This document shows positions 20,435-29,203 of a stretch of DNA of 47,100 bases, one piece after another. Every line of letters begins with the position of its first letter. Positions within the stretch are counted from its first letter, which is position 1. The notes below the pieces were generated by a model. That model had not been told where the DNA came from, ran no database searches, and saw nothing but the letters and a program-made list of their open reading frames with translations. The DNA is taken from positions 1 to 47,100 of the forward strand of contig CAMDLG010000002.1 of assembly GCA_945901565.1 (NCBI GenBank), read 5' to 3'. The stretch comes from Bifidobacterium breve (GTDB taxonomy: Bacteria; Actinomycetota; Thermoleophilia; Solirubrobacterales; Solirubrobacteraceae). The position numbers and the translations under genes were made by a program.

Positions 20435-20760
20435 CAGTCGCGGTCTCTGTCGCGGTCGCGGCCACGGCGTGGGCGCGTGCCTTCGTTGGTCGGCTCCGAA
20501 GCGTACGGAACCAGTGCTAGCTCACGTGAACGCTTTACCGCTTCGGCTAGCTGCGTCTGGTGACGACGGCAGAGGCCTGTCATTCCACGTGAGCGAATCT
20601 TGCCGCGCTCAGAGGTAAAACGCTTCAGCAGTGGTACATCCTTGTAGTCGATGTGGACGATCTTGTCCTTGCAGCATGCGCATGACTTACGACGGCCGAT
20701 TCCTAGGCCGGGCTTCTTGTCCTTGCGGCGTGCTGAATTTGTTTCTTTCTTCTTGGCCAC
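20434..20760 (-). CDS. rpsR: 30S ribosomal protein S18 (Cys-containing type)
   Basis: [65 protein letters not shown]. Confidence 0.97.
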   Translation of the reverse strand: MAKKKETNSARRKDKKPGLGIGRRKSCACCKDKIVHIDYKDVPLLKRFTSERGKIRSRGMTGLCRRHQTQLAEAVKRSRELALVPYASEPTNEGTRPRRGRDRDRDRD

Positions 20761-20792
20761 TGCGCTCTCTCAGACTGTTGTTCTTCGTGGAA

Positions 20793-20814
20793 ACGCGCAC
20801 CAAGGGGTGCGCGT
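20793..20814. repeat. inverted repeat / potential stem-loop in the ssb-rpsR intergenic region
   Basis: ACGCGCACC-AAGG-GGTGCGCGT, 9-bp perfect stem. Confidence 0.75.
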
Positions 20815-20830
20815 CATCAAAGTTTCGCAC

Positions 20831-20851
20831 AGCGGCGTGAAAAACGCCGCT
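20831..20851. repeat. second inverted repeat / potential stem-loop in the ssb-rpsR intergenic region
   Basis: AGCGGCGT-GAAAA-ACGCCGCT, 8-bp perfect stem. Confidence 0.75.
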
Positions 20852-20897
20852 GCGCGCCAAAGAGTAGCGCCTTAGCGCCGATTACCGGCTTAGCTGC

Positions 20898-21377
20898 TTA
20901 GAACGGAATGTCGTCTTCGCCAGCCGCTGCCGGCGAAGCGCCAGCCGGGGCAGCGGCAAAATCGCTGCTGTCGGTCGGCACATCGGAGGCCGGCGTGAAG
21001 CCGCCCTGCCCTCCGCTGGCATCATCGCGTGGGCCGCTTAGGAACTGAACGCTGTCAGCGATGATGTCGACCGCTTGGCGCTTCTTCTTGCCTTCCGGGG
21101 TGTCCTGTTCCCATTCGCGCCACTCGAGCCGTCCATCAACGGCGACGCCGCGACCTTTGGCCAGGTACTTGGCGCAGTTTTCGCCTTGCGCACCCCAGAC
21201 CGTTACATCGAAGTAGTTTGGCTTGTCGACCCATTCGCCGGAGGCGCCGTCCTTGCGCCGCGTGTTGCAGGCGACGCGAAGCTTGCAGAGCGAGTTGCCG
21301 CTTGGAAGCGAGCGGAGCTCTGGATCTGCGGTCAGGTTGCCGGTGATGATTACTCGGTTGATGTTTGAGGCGGCCAT
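20898..21377 (-). CDS. ssb: single-stranded DNA-binding protein
   Basis: NINRVIITGNLTADPELRSLPSGNSLCKLRVACN, YLAKGRGVAVDGRLEWREWE, C-terminal EDDIPF. Confidence 0.96.
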   Translation of the reverse strand: MAASNINRVIITGNLTADPELRSLPSGNSLCKLRVACNTRRKDGASGEWVDKPNYFDVTVWGAQGENCAKYLAKGRGVAVDGRLEWREWEQDTPEGKKKRQAVDIIADSVQFLSGPRDDASGGQGGFTPASDVPTDSSDFAAAPAGASPAAAGEDDIPF

Positions 21378-21532
21378 GGTGGTTGGTCCTTTCGCTGGGC
21401 GCTCATGACGCCCATTTCAATATCTTGCGGTCGAGCCGCGAGTCTAAAGCGCTGCTCGGCGCCGGTCAGCGATCAAGTCGCAATTTGCGCACTTGTCTTA
21501 CGGTCGCGTTGCGATTCGTAAATCTGACAGCG

Positions 21533-22042
21533 CTATTCAGCGGCCGGCGCGGCGCTCTCGCCAACTTCAGCTTCCACTTCAGCCACAACTTCGGCTTCCG
21601 CTTCGGCTTCCACTGCGGCCTCTTCGACGATTGCCTCTTCGACTTCGGCGACAATCTCCTCGGCCACTACCTCTTCATCGGCGATCACGTCTGGCGGCAC
21701 TTCGGCGGCTGTAGGTTCCTGGCGTAGGTCTGGAGGATCGCCAACACCAGCACGGAGCTTGATGATCCGAAAGCGCACGACGCCATCCGTGATCCGGAGC
21801 GTTCGCTGGAGCTGCTCAAGGACGCTGTTTGGTCCGTGGAACTGAACGAGGTCATATTCGGAGTTGACCTCGTGATTGATCTCGAAGGCCATCTTGCGCT
21901 TGCCGTAGTCGTGGTCACCAATAATCGAGCCGCCTGCTTCGATCATCGCTTTAACTTCACCACGAATCTTCGTACGCGTTGCCGGCTCGGCCTTGGGGTC
22001 GAGCATCAGCATCAGATCGTAGGTTGGGGCAGGGGCGACCAT
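21533..22042 (-). CDS. rpsF: 30S ribosomal protein S6 with long acidic C-terminal extension
   Basis: APTYDLMLMLDPKAE, IIGDHDYGKRKMAFEINHEVNSEYDLVQFHGPNSVLEQLQRTLRITDGVVRFRIIKL; Glu/Ala/Val-rich tail. Confidence 0.95.
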   Translation of the reverse strand: MVAPAPTYDLMLMLDPKAEPATRTKIRGEVKAMIEAGGSIIGDHDYGKRKMAFEINHEVNSEYDLVQFHGPNSVLEQLQRTLRITDGVVRFRIIKLRAGVGDPPDLRQEPTAAEVPPDVIADEEVVAEEIVAEVEEAIVEEAAVEAEAEAEVVAEVEAEVGESAAPAAE

Positions 22043-22098
22043 TCGAGGCGCGACGATAGCAGGGGGCGAGCCAGCTCTGCCCCGTAGCTATGGGGGTT

Positions 22099-22506
22099 AT
22101 GAACGATTCCTTCAGCTGGCCGCCGCTGCGACGCGCACTTCAGCTCGGCTCCGTGGCAGCCTTAGTTGGGCTCGTCTTCGGTCTTCCGCGGCTACACCAC
22201 GAGCCGCCAGTAATCCCCGATCCGACGCCGCATCCGCTGGTCGCGGTAAGTAGCTCTCAGGCGCCTCGGGACGGCGGCGGCGCTGAGCCGCCGCGCCCCG
22301 CCGCCGCTAAACGTGATCGGCAGCTGCCTGCCAGGGTTCGCTCGAAGAAAGCGCCGAAGAAAGCGCGCCGGCGCCGCCACCGCGACGCTAGCGCACCGCG
22401 ACAGGGCAGGCGTAGTGAGCCTCCAGCGTCGACCCATGTCCCATCCGGGTCAGCTTCGCCGACCACTGCGAGCAGCGCGCCAGCGACAGAGTTTGGCTGG
22501 CCCTAG
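22099..22506 (+). CDS. hypothetical membrane-anchored, Pro/Arg/Lys-rich protein
   Basis: MNDSFSWPPLRRALQLGSVAALVGLVFGLPRL TM-like N-terminus after a GGGGG-containing upstream sequence; low-complexity basic remainder. Confidence 0.45.
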   Translation: MNDSFSWPPLRRALQLGSVAALVGLVFGLPRLHHEPPVIPDPTPHPLVAVSSSQAPRDGGGAEPPRPAAAKRDRQLPARVRSKKAPKKARRRRHRDASAPRQGRRSEPPASTHVPSGSASPTTASSAPATEFGWP

Positions 22507-22514
22507 CGGCGCAG

Positions 22515-23981
22515 CTAGTTCGCGGCTTCGTCGTTGGCGGCTGCCTTGGACCGAATGTCCTCGAGCTGGTCATCAACCCAGTCGCCTGGATTACGCGCTG
22601 TGACGATCTGCTTCAGGCCGCCGATTCGCCTCTCGCGTTCCTGCGGTGACATCGTTAGTGCAGTGTGGATTGCGTCAGCCAGCTCCTGAATATTGAATGG
22701 GTTGACGCTCAGCGCAAATTCGCCTAGCTCCTCGTGCGCGCCGGTGTTCTCAGAGAGGATCGAGACGCCATCTCGCTGGTTGACGAGCGGGCCTTCCTTG
22801 GCGACCAAGTTCATACCGTCAAACATCGCGTTGACTAGCAGCACGTCGTACTGGCGGTATGAGGCCATCGCCTCCTCGAGGTCGTCGCGCAGCTTCAGCT
22901 GGATCGGCATCCAGTCAGGCGTGCCGTGGCGAAGGTTGACGACGGCAACCAGAGCCTCGATCTTCTCGAGGTACTCAGCGTATTCCGGCACGTCGGTTCG
23001 CGATGGCATCAGCTGCGCGATGAATGAGACGTGCTCACGGAACTCAGGGTGCTGATCGAGGAAGAGGTCGAAGGCTGTAAATCCACGCAGCACGTTCTTC
23101 GAGAGATCGGCGCGGTCAACGCGCAGGATCAGATGTTCGCGGCGGCGGCGTTCTAGTTCTGCTTCCAACTCCAAGGTTCGCGGTGAGCTGCCGACTTTCT
23201 CGGTTGACTCGGCGTCGATCGGCAACGGGTAGGCGCGGATCCAGATCTCGCGGCCGTCGTGGTGGACGATGCCGCGCTCGAAGTCAACCTCAAGATCGAG
23301 CAGGTCGCGGCAGCACTGGATGAAGTTTCGGCGGTAGGCCTGAGTGTGGAAGCCGATGATGTCGTTTGCAAGTAGGCCTTGGTAGAGCTCGTCGCGGATC
23401 TCGGTTGGGAGTACTCGCCAGGCATCCGACTGCGGCCAAGGAATGTGGATGAAGTGGTGAAGGAACACATCGGGGCGGGCCTTGCGGACGGTCGCTGGCA
23501 GTGTGTAGAGGTGGTAATCGTGAACCATCACGACGGGGTCTGGCTTGCCGGCGATCTCCTCGATCACGGCGGCCGCTAGATCGTCGTTGACGACCTTGTA
23601 GCCCTCTTCGAATGCGTCGATCTCCGACTGGCGAACATCCGGCGCGTTGGAGATGTCCCAGAGGTAATGCTGGATAAACCACAGCATCGGGTTGGCGAAG
23701 ATGTTGTAGAAGCGGTCGAAGGCCTCAGGCTCGCTGGCGACCAAGCGCACCTCGTACTCGCCGCCGAGCGGTGAACGGACGCTGAACGCTTTGCCACCAG
23801 CCTCCTCTGATCGTGCGATGTCGCCATCTGACATCGCGCTGGCGACCCAGACAGCTTTGCGGTGTGAGATCAGACCTGTCAGTGCGGTTACGAGGCCACC
23901 GCCGCCACGGCTAATCTGCCCGTCGTCGTCGAAGGTCACCGGCCCACGGTTTGAAACGAGTACGAATGGAGTCTGGGTCAC
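22515..23981 (-). CDS. GT20 family glycosyltransferase, trehalose-6-phosphate synthase-like
   Basis: VLVSNRGP, GGGGLVTALTGL, MVHDYHLYTLPATVRKARPD, FIHIPWPQSDAWRVLP, DIIGFHTQAYRRNFI, LMPSRTDVPEY, LLVNAMFDGMNLVAKE, LSENTGAHEELG. Confidence 0.87.
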   Translation of the reverse strand: MTQTPFVLVSNRGPVTFDDDGQISRGGGGLVTALTGLISHRKAVWVASAMSDGDIARSEEAGGKAFSVRSPLGGEYEVRLVASEPEAFDRFYNIFANPMLWFIQHYLWDISNAPDVRQSEIDAFEEGYKVVNDDLAAAVIEEIAGKPDPVVMVHDYHLYTLPATVRKARPDVFLHHFIHIPWPQSDAWRVLPTEIRDELYQGLLANDIIGFHTQAYRRNFIQCCRDLLDLEVDFERGIVHHDGREIWIRAYPLPIDAESTEKVGSSPRTLELEAELERRRREHLILRVDRADLSKNVLRGFTAFDLFLDQHPEFREHVSFIAQLMPSRTDVPEYAEYLEKIEALVAVVNLRHGTPDWMPIQLKLRDDLEEAMASYRQYDVLLVNAMFDGMNLVAKEGPLVNQRDGVSILSENTGAHEELGEFALSVNPFNIQELADAIHTALTMSPQERERRIGGLKQIVTARNPGDWVDDQLEDIRSKAAANDEAAN

Positions 23982-24032
23982 GCAGTCAGACTACCTGCAG
24001 ATTGCTGGGGCCGTGGCCGATCTAGTGCGCGG

Positions 24033-25457
24033 TTAAGCGGGTAGCTCGAGCGCGAATGTTGTTCGCCCAGGCGCGCTTTCGACGGCCAACGTGCCACCCA
24101 TCCGCTCAATTAGTTCATGGGCGATCGCTAGACCTAGACCGGCGCCGCGAGTTCCATCGGAGGTGTAAAAGGGCTCAAAGGCGCGTTCCAGATCGGCGCG
24201 CGGGATTCCTTCGCCAAAATCGGTGACTGCAATCCGCGAGTGTTTGCCGCGTGAACTTGTTGCGACGATGACGTCGGTCCCTTTCGGCGTGTGTGCGACG
24301 GCATTGTCGATCAGAATCCGCACGACCTGCGAAAGCCGCTCGGTATCGCAGGACGCGATTACTGGCTGCGCGGCGAGCCGCACTTCCAACTTCGAATCGT
24401 GGCTTGCCAGCGCTGGAACGAACTCATTGGCTACGTCGGTTGCTAGTTCGCCTAGGTCGGCGCTCTCGCGGCTCAGCTCAACTGCTCCAGCATCGATCCG
24501 CGATAGGTCAAGCAGGTCTGTCGTCAGCTTCTCGAGCCGCGTGACTCCATCACGGAGCTGTCCGAGAAACCGCTCGCGGGTCGGCTCATCGAGCTCTTCG
24601 CTTTCGAGCAGCTCAACGAATCCGCTGAGCGAGAAAATCGGGGTACGCAGCTCATGCGATGCCGTAGCGATGAAGCGCCGTCGCGCGCTGTCTAGCTCTG
24701 CCAACTGCGTCTGCATCGCTTCCAATGCAGCGGCGAGTCGCCCTAACTCGTCATCGTTATCGACGACGAAGCGTGCCGAGAGGTCGCCGTCAGCGACCTG
24801 ACGAGCCGTCTCTTCGAGCCGCGCCACGCGACGACCGAACGACAGCGCGACCATGTATCCGCCGAAGAGTGCGATCACTAAGGCGATCACGCCAGCCAAC
24901 AAGATTCGGTTACGGACCAGCGTTACGTTGCGTTCAACGTCGCCTAGCGGAGCCGAGAAGATCAACACGTCGCCGAGCACGCGGCGACCGGTCTGCGGAT
25001 CTTTCGAGAAGAGCGGTAGGGCCGCTTCAGCAACTCGGCCCGAGGCGACCGACTCAATCGCTGTAGCTGTTCTGCCGGAGCTGATTGCCTCTAGCGCTGC
25101 CGGGAAAGCGAGGCTGCCAATAGAGCTGCGCAGGTCAGAGTCCGACTTTACGAACGGCGCCGCTCCGCCGCCGCTCTTGCCCACACCGACGAGTGTTACG
25201 CGTGCGTTTGCCTTATCGGCCGCGGCCCGTATCGCCATGTCGATCTCGTCGACGGGGGCCGAGCTCGTCAACTTGGCGTTGATCGGTCCGCTGTAAAGGC
25301 TGGCATTTGCGGCCAGCAGCGCCGATCGTTCGCTGGTCAGGCTGGACTCCAGCTGCGGCACAACTCCGACATAGACGATCGCCATCGCGCCGAACGTGAT
25401 CGCGAAGAAGAGCAGCGCCAAGCGGTTGGCAATCGATTGGGGCTGGCGGATCCCCAT
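24033..25457 (-). CDS. two-component sensor histidine kinase (HAMP, HisKA, HATPase)
   Basis: RRFIATASHELRTPIFSLSGFVELL, IDNAVAHTPKGTDVIVATS, FGEGIPRADLERAFEPFYTSDGTRGAGLGLAIAHELIERMGG. Confidence 0.95.
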   Translation of the reverse strand: MGIRQPQSIANRLALLFFAITFGAMAIVYVGVVPQLESSLTSERSALLAANASLYSGPINAKLTSSAPVDEIDMAIRAAADKANARVTLVGVGKSGGGAAPFVKSDSDLRSSIGSLAFPAALEAISSGRTATAIESVASGRVAEAALPLFSKDPQTGRRVLGDVLIFSAPLGDVERNVTLVRNRILLAGVIALVIALFGGYMVALSFGRRVARLEETARQVADGDLSARFVVDNDDELGRLAAALEAMQTQLAELDSARRRFIATASHELRTPIFSLSGFVELLESEELDEPTRERFLGQLRDGVTRLEKLTTDLLDLSRIDAGAVELSRESADLGELATDVANEFVPALASHDSKLEVRLAAQPVIASCDTERLSQVVRILIDNAVAHTPKGTDVIVATSSRGKHSRIAVTDFGEGIPRADLERAFEPFYTSDGTRGAGLGLAIAHELIERMGGTLAVESAPGRTTFALELPA

Positions 25458-26164
25458 CAGGCAGGCTCGCGGAATCGGTAGCCGACACCGCGCACCGTAA
25501 GGATGTAAGCCGGTTCGCCGCTGTCGACTTCGAGCTTCTCGCGCAGGTGGCGGATGTGCACATCAACGGTGCGGGGGTCGCGGTAATCGCTGTTACCCCA
25601 GACTTGCCGCAGCAATTGATCGCGGCTCCAGACGCGGCCAGGACTTGTAGCCATCGCGCTCAAGATCTCGAATTCAACGAAGGTCAGTTCGGACTGCTCG
25701 CCGCTGACGGTGACTCGGCGCTTCAGCGGATCAATCTGCATCTCGTGGTTGGTGATCAGTTGCCCTGGATCATCCCCAACCTCGCTAGCAATGCTCGAGC
25801 GCCGCAGAAGTGCTTTGACGCGGCTGCGGAATTCGCGGACTGAAAAGGGTTTCGTGATGTAGTCGTCGGCGCCAATCTCAAGCCCAACTATCTTGTCGAC
25901 CTCTTCCGATTTGGCGGTCAACATGATGATCGGCACAGTGCTACGCGCTCGCAGTCGTTGGCAGAGCTCAAATCCATCCATCCTCGGCATCATCACGTCG
26001 AGTACTACGAGATCAAAGTGGGATTGGCGAAAAAGGTCCAACCCTTCGCGGCCGTCGGCTGCTTGGACCACGTCGTAGCCGTCCTGACGCAAGGGAAAGG
26101 AGAGGAGCTCCTGTATCGATTGCTCGTCGTCAACGAGCAGAATTCGTGCTGGCTGCTCTGTCAT
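25457..26164 (-). CDS. OmpR/PhoB-family response regulator
   Basis: ILLVDDEQSIQELLSFPL, DLVVLDVMMPRMDGFELCQRLR, LTAKSEEVDKIVGLEIGADDYITKPFSVREFRSRVKALLRR, winged-helix VDVHIRHLREKLE...YILTVRGVGYRF. Confidence 0.97.
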   Translation of the reverse strand: MTEQPARILLVDDEQSIQELLSFPLRQDGYDVVQAADGREGLDLFRQSHFDLVVLDVMMPRMDGFELCQRLRARSTVPIIMLTAKSEEVDKIVGLEIGADDYITKPFSVREFRSRVKALLRRSSIASEVGDDPGQLITNHEMQIDPLKRRVTVSGEQSELTFVEFEILSAMATSPGRVWSRDQLLRQVWGNSDYRDPRTVDVHIRHLREKLEVDSGEPAYILTVRGVGYRFREPA

Positions 26165-26206
26165 CTGCCTCTGGGAGCCTATGCGCTTTACCCTCTCTAT
26201 TCAGCA

Positions 26207-27973
26207 ATGCTAGACCCGCGCATCTATCGAGCAGCATTGATCCCGCTGCTGTTCGCTCTAATCGTCGTTGCCTTCTCGCTTGAGAATCGGCCCGCTCCGC
26301 TGCGCTCGCAGCTAGTGCCGGCAGCCTTCGATGGTCCGCGTGCGGCGCGAATGTTGAACAATCTTGCTCAGCAATATCCGCGGCGGCGCCCCGGCAGCGC
26401 CGGCGATCAGGCCTTGGCGCGGCGAGTTACTAGCGAACTTCAGGCAGTCTTGGGGAAGGTCGAAGTTAGAAGAAGCGTCGTCACCGACGCTGCGACGGTT
26501 GATGGTGAACGCAACCTCGTCAACGTCGAAGCACAGCTACCTGGCTCGGCGCCCGGCGCCCAAGTAGTTGTCGTCGCTGCCCGCGATGCTTTGGCTCCGA
26601 AATCTGCCGCGTCGCTTTCAGGTACCGCTGCGCTGCTAGAGATCGCCCGAGCTGTTGCGCTATCGCGCCCGCGGCGCAGTGTGACCTTCGCATCTGTCAG
26701 CGGCTCGACCGGTGGGCAAGCCGGGATCCGGGCACTAGTTAGAAAGTTGGGGAGACCGGTTGACGCGCTGCTGATTCTTGGCGACCTGGCGGGGCCAGCA
26801 ACGACCGACCGCCTAGTCGTCGGCTGGGCATCCGCTCCGGGGGCAACTCCGCTGGAGCTGTCGCGAACGGTGGCAACTGCGCTTCGCGCAGAGACCGGCC
26901 TGAAGGCCGCCTCACCGCTGGCCCGAAGCGAACTAGCGCGCTTCGCCTGGCCGGTGACAGTTGGTCAGCAGGGCCCTGTTGTGGCAGCAGGAATCCCAGC
27001 CGTGATGCTGTCCGCTAGCGGCGAGCTGCCACCGGCCGCCGACGCCAGCGTCGATGCCACGCGCCTGCAGGGTTTTGGCCGGGCGACGCTGCGTACGTTG
27101 ACAGCGCTTGATCAGGGTCACGCGATCGGCTCGGAGAGTCCCTCGCTCGATCTTGTGATCACGCGCAAGGTGTTGCCGCTTTGGGCGATCAGGTTGCTGG
27201 TGGCAGTGCTACTGCTGCCCGCGATGCTGACTGCAGCCGATGCGCTCGCGAGATTAAGACGCGAACGCTCCCCGGTCTCTCGCTGGCTCCTGTGGGTGCT
27301 CGGTGTCACACTGCCGTTTGCGCTGGCAGTGATCTTCTTGCGAGCGCTAGGACTGTTTAGTGCGATCGATGCGACGGCGCCGCCTGCGCCGCCAGGGTCA
27401 TTGCCCTTTGGAACGTCCGCGGCGGGAGCCGTGATAAGTGCTGTCGTGATCTTCGTGCTGGCCGCTGCACTTGCGAGGCCGATGATTAACCGCAAGCTAG
27501 CCGTCAGCGATAGCAGCGCACAGCCAGGCGCATCGCTGGCGCCTGTCGTTGTTGCATCCCTAGCCGCAGTGGTGATCTGGATATTCAACCCGTACGCAGC
27601 GCTCCTTCTCGTGCTACCGGTTAACATTTGGCTTCTAATCTTTGCGCGCGAGCGGCCGCTGCGGCGCCGCTGGTCAATCTTCTTCGTGCTAATCAGCTTC
27701 GTACCCGTGCTGCTCGTTGCCGCTGTCTACTGTGAGCAGCTGGCACTTTCTCCGGCCCAGTTGGCTTGGTTTGCGGTTCTCTCACTGATCGGTGGTACGC
27801 CCCCGCTAATCGCCGCGCTCGGTTGGTCGGTGGTTGCTGGGTCGGCGGCCGCAGCGCTGCTGCGAGCCTTCCATAGTGAGTCGGAGCCGAGCCAGCCGAT
27901 CACGGTCAGAGGCCCGGTCAGTTATGCCGGTCCAGGCTCACTTGGCGGAGTTGAATCCGCTCGGCGGCGCTGA
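26207..27973 (+). CDS. M28-peptidase-like multi-pass membrane protein with apparently degenerate active site
   Basis: PGSAGDQALARRVTSEL, VVVVAARDALAPKSAASLSGTAALLEIARAVA resembles the M28 pattern VVAHxD...GTAALLE; C-terminal half has many TM segments. ATG at 26207 preferred. Confidence 0.65.
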   Translation: MLDPRIYRAALIPLLFALIVVAFSLENRPAPLRSQLVPAAFDGPRAARMLNNLAQQYPRRRPGSAGDQALARRVTSELQAVLGKVEVRRSVVTDAATVDGERNLVNVEAQLPGSAPGAQVVVVAARDALAPKSAASLSGTAALLEIARAVALSRPRRSVTFASVSGSTGGQAGIRALVRKLGRPVDALLILGDLAGPATTDRLVVGWASAPGATPLELSRTVATALRAETGLKAASPLARSELARFAWPVTVGQQGPVVAAGIPAVMLSASGELPPAADASVDATRLQGFGRATLRTLTALDQGHAIGSESPSLDLVITRKVLPLWAIRLLVAVLLLPAMLTAADALARLRRERSPVSRWLLWVLGVTLPFALAVIFLRALGLFSAIDATAPPAPPGSLPFGTSAAGAVISAVVIFVLAAALARPMINRKLAVSDSSAQPGASLAPVVVASLAAVVIWIFNPYAALLLVLPVNIWLLIFARERPLRRRWSIFFVLISFVPVLLVAAVYCEQLALSPAQLAWFAVLSLIGGTPPLIAALGWSVVAGSAAAALLRAFHSESEPSQPITVRGPVSYAGPGSLGGVESARRR

Positions 27974-28945
27974 ATCGTTTCCGCCGATCGGATGTTCGTA
28001 GCCGTGCAGCTCGAGCGCCTGACCCTCGCGGTCCAGCAGTAGCGCCTGCGGCGGGCCTGCCTTAACGGTGCCGATCCGCGTTAAGTGATCGACCTCTGCG
28101 CTGGCTGAATCAGGCAAGCAGGCGCAGAGTTCGAAGTCCTCACCGCCGCTGGCAGCGAACTGTGCTGGATCAAGTCCTAGCTCGCCGGCGACCTGTTCGA
28201 CGCCGTCTGCGAGCGGAATCAGCGTTAGCTGCAGCTCAAGCGTGACCGCGCTGCGTCGCGCTATCTCGGCTGCATCACTGGCTAGGCCGTCGGAGATATC
28301 GATCAGCGCGTGGGCTCCCGCACGGCGCAGCGCAGCGGCACAGTCGAAGCGCGGCTCGGGCCTCAAGTGGGCTGCGATCAACGGCTCTGCCTCTGGACTC
28401 TGGAGCGTCCTTGGCGCGTTCCCTTCTAGGAGTGCAAGGCCAGCGGCGGCGCCTCCAAGCGGGCCGCTGACGTAGACCCCGTCGCCGGGCTGGGCCCCAT
28501 CACGGCCGATCAGCTGCGTGCTGTCGTCGGTCCAGCCAACGACGGTGACTGAGCAGAAAAGGGTAGGTGAGCGGACTAGGTCGCCGCCAGCGATCGTTAC
28601 TCCTGTACGTTCGGCGAGCGCCTCGACTGCGGCCGCGAGCTTCAGCACGTCGGCTTCGGTCAGTTGATCAGGGACCCCGAGCGCCAAGTAAGCCTCGCCG
28701 GGCTCTGAGCCCATCGCTGCGAGGTCGGAGAGCGCTGAGGCGAGGGCTCGGTGGCCGATGTCGGCTACGTCGACGCGCGGGTTGTCGAGGCGGAAGTGAA
28801 TGCCGTCGACGACAGAGTCGACGCTCGTAACCGCGTACTTTTTTGAGCGCACTACGGCGCAGTCGTCGCCGATCCACTGCACTGTGCGCTCGCCGCGTTG
28901 GCGGAAAAGCTGTTCGAAAGCGCTGATCAGCGAGCGTTCGCTCAC
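27938..28945 (-). CDS. thiL: thiamine-monophosphate kinase
   Basis: SERSLISAFEQLF, IGDDCAVV, SVDSVVDGIHFRLD, GHRALASALSDLAAMGSEPGEAYLAL, ISDGLASDAAEIARRS, ASGGEDFELCACLP. Confidence 0.95.
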   Translation of the reverse strand: MSERSLISAFEQLFRQRGERTVQWIGDDCAVVRSKKYAVTSVDSVVDGIHFRLDNPRVDVADIGHRALASALSDLAAMGSEPGEAYLALGVPDQLTEADVLKLAAAVEALAERTGVTIAGGDLVRSPTLFCSVTVVGWTDDSTQLIGRDGAQPGDGVYVSGPLGGAAAGLALLEGNAPRTLQSPEAEPLIAAHLRPEPRFDCAAALRRAGAHALIDISDGLASDAAEIARRSAVTLELQLTLIPLADGVEQVAGELGLDPAQFAASGGEDFELCACLPDSASAEVDHLTRIGTVKAGPPQALLLDREGQALELHGYEHPIGGNDSAPPSGFNSAK

Positions 28946-28954
28946 TTTGCTGGG

Positions 28955-29173
28955 CTAACGGTGGCGGTAGACGATCCGCGCGCGGTCGAGGTCATATGGA
29001 GATACTTCGACCCGTACGCGGTCGCCGGGAAGGATGCGGATTCGATAGCGGCGCATCTTGCCAGCCACGTGGCCGAGGACTAGGTGCCCATTGTCGAGTT
29101 TGACGCGGAACATTGCGTTAGGCAGCGCCTCAACGACGTCGCCTTCGAACTCGACTTTTTCTTCTTTAGCCAT
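28955..29173 (-). CDS. infA: translation initiation factor IF-1
   Basis: 72 aa: [72 protein letters not shown]. Confidence 0.96.
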   Translation of the reverse strand: MAKEEKVEFEGDVVEALPNAMFRVKLDNGHLVLGHVAGKMRRYRIRILPGDRVRVEVSPYDLDRARIVYRHR

Positions 29174-29203
29174 CAGCGCTGACGGTAGCAGTAGCCCCGC
29201 CGG

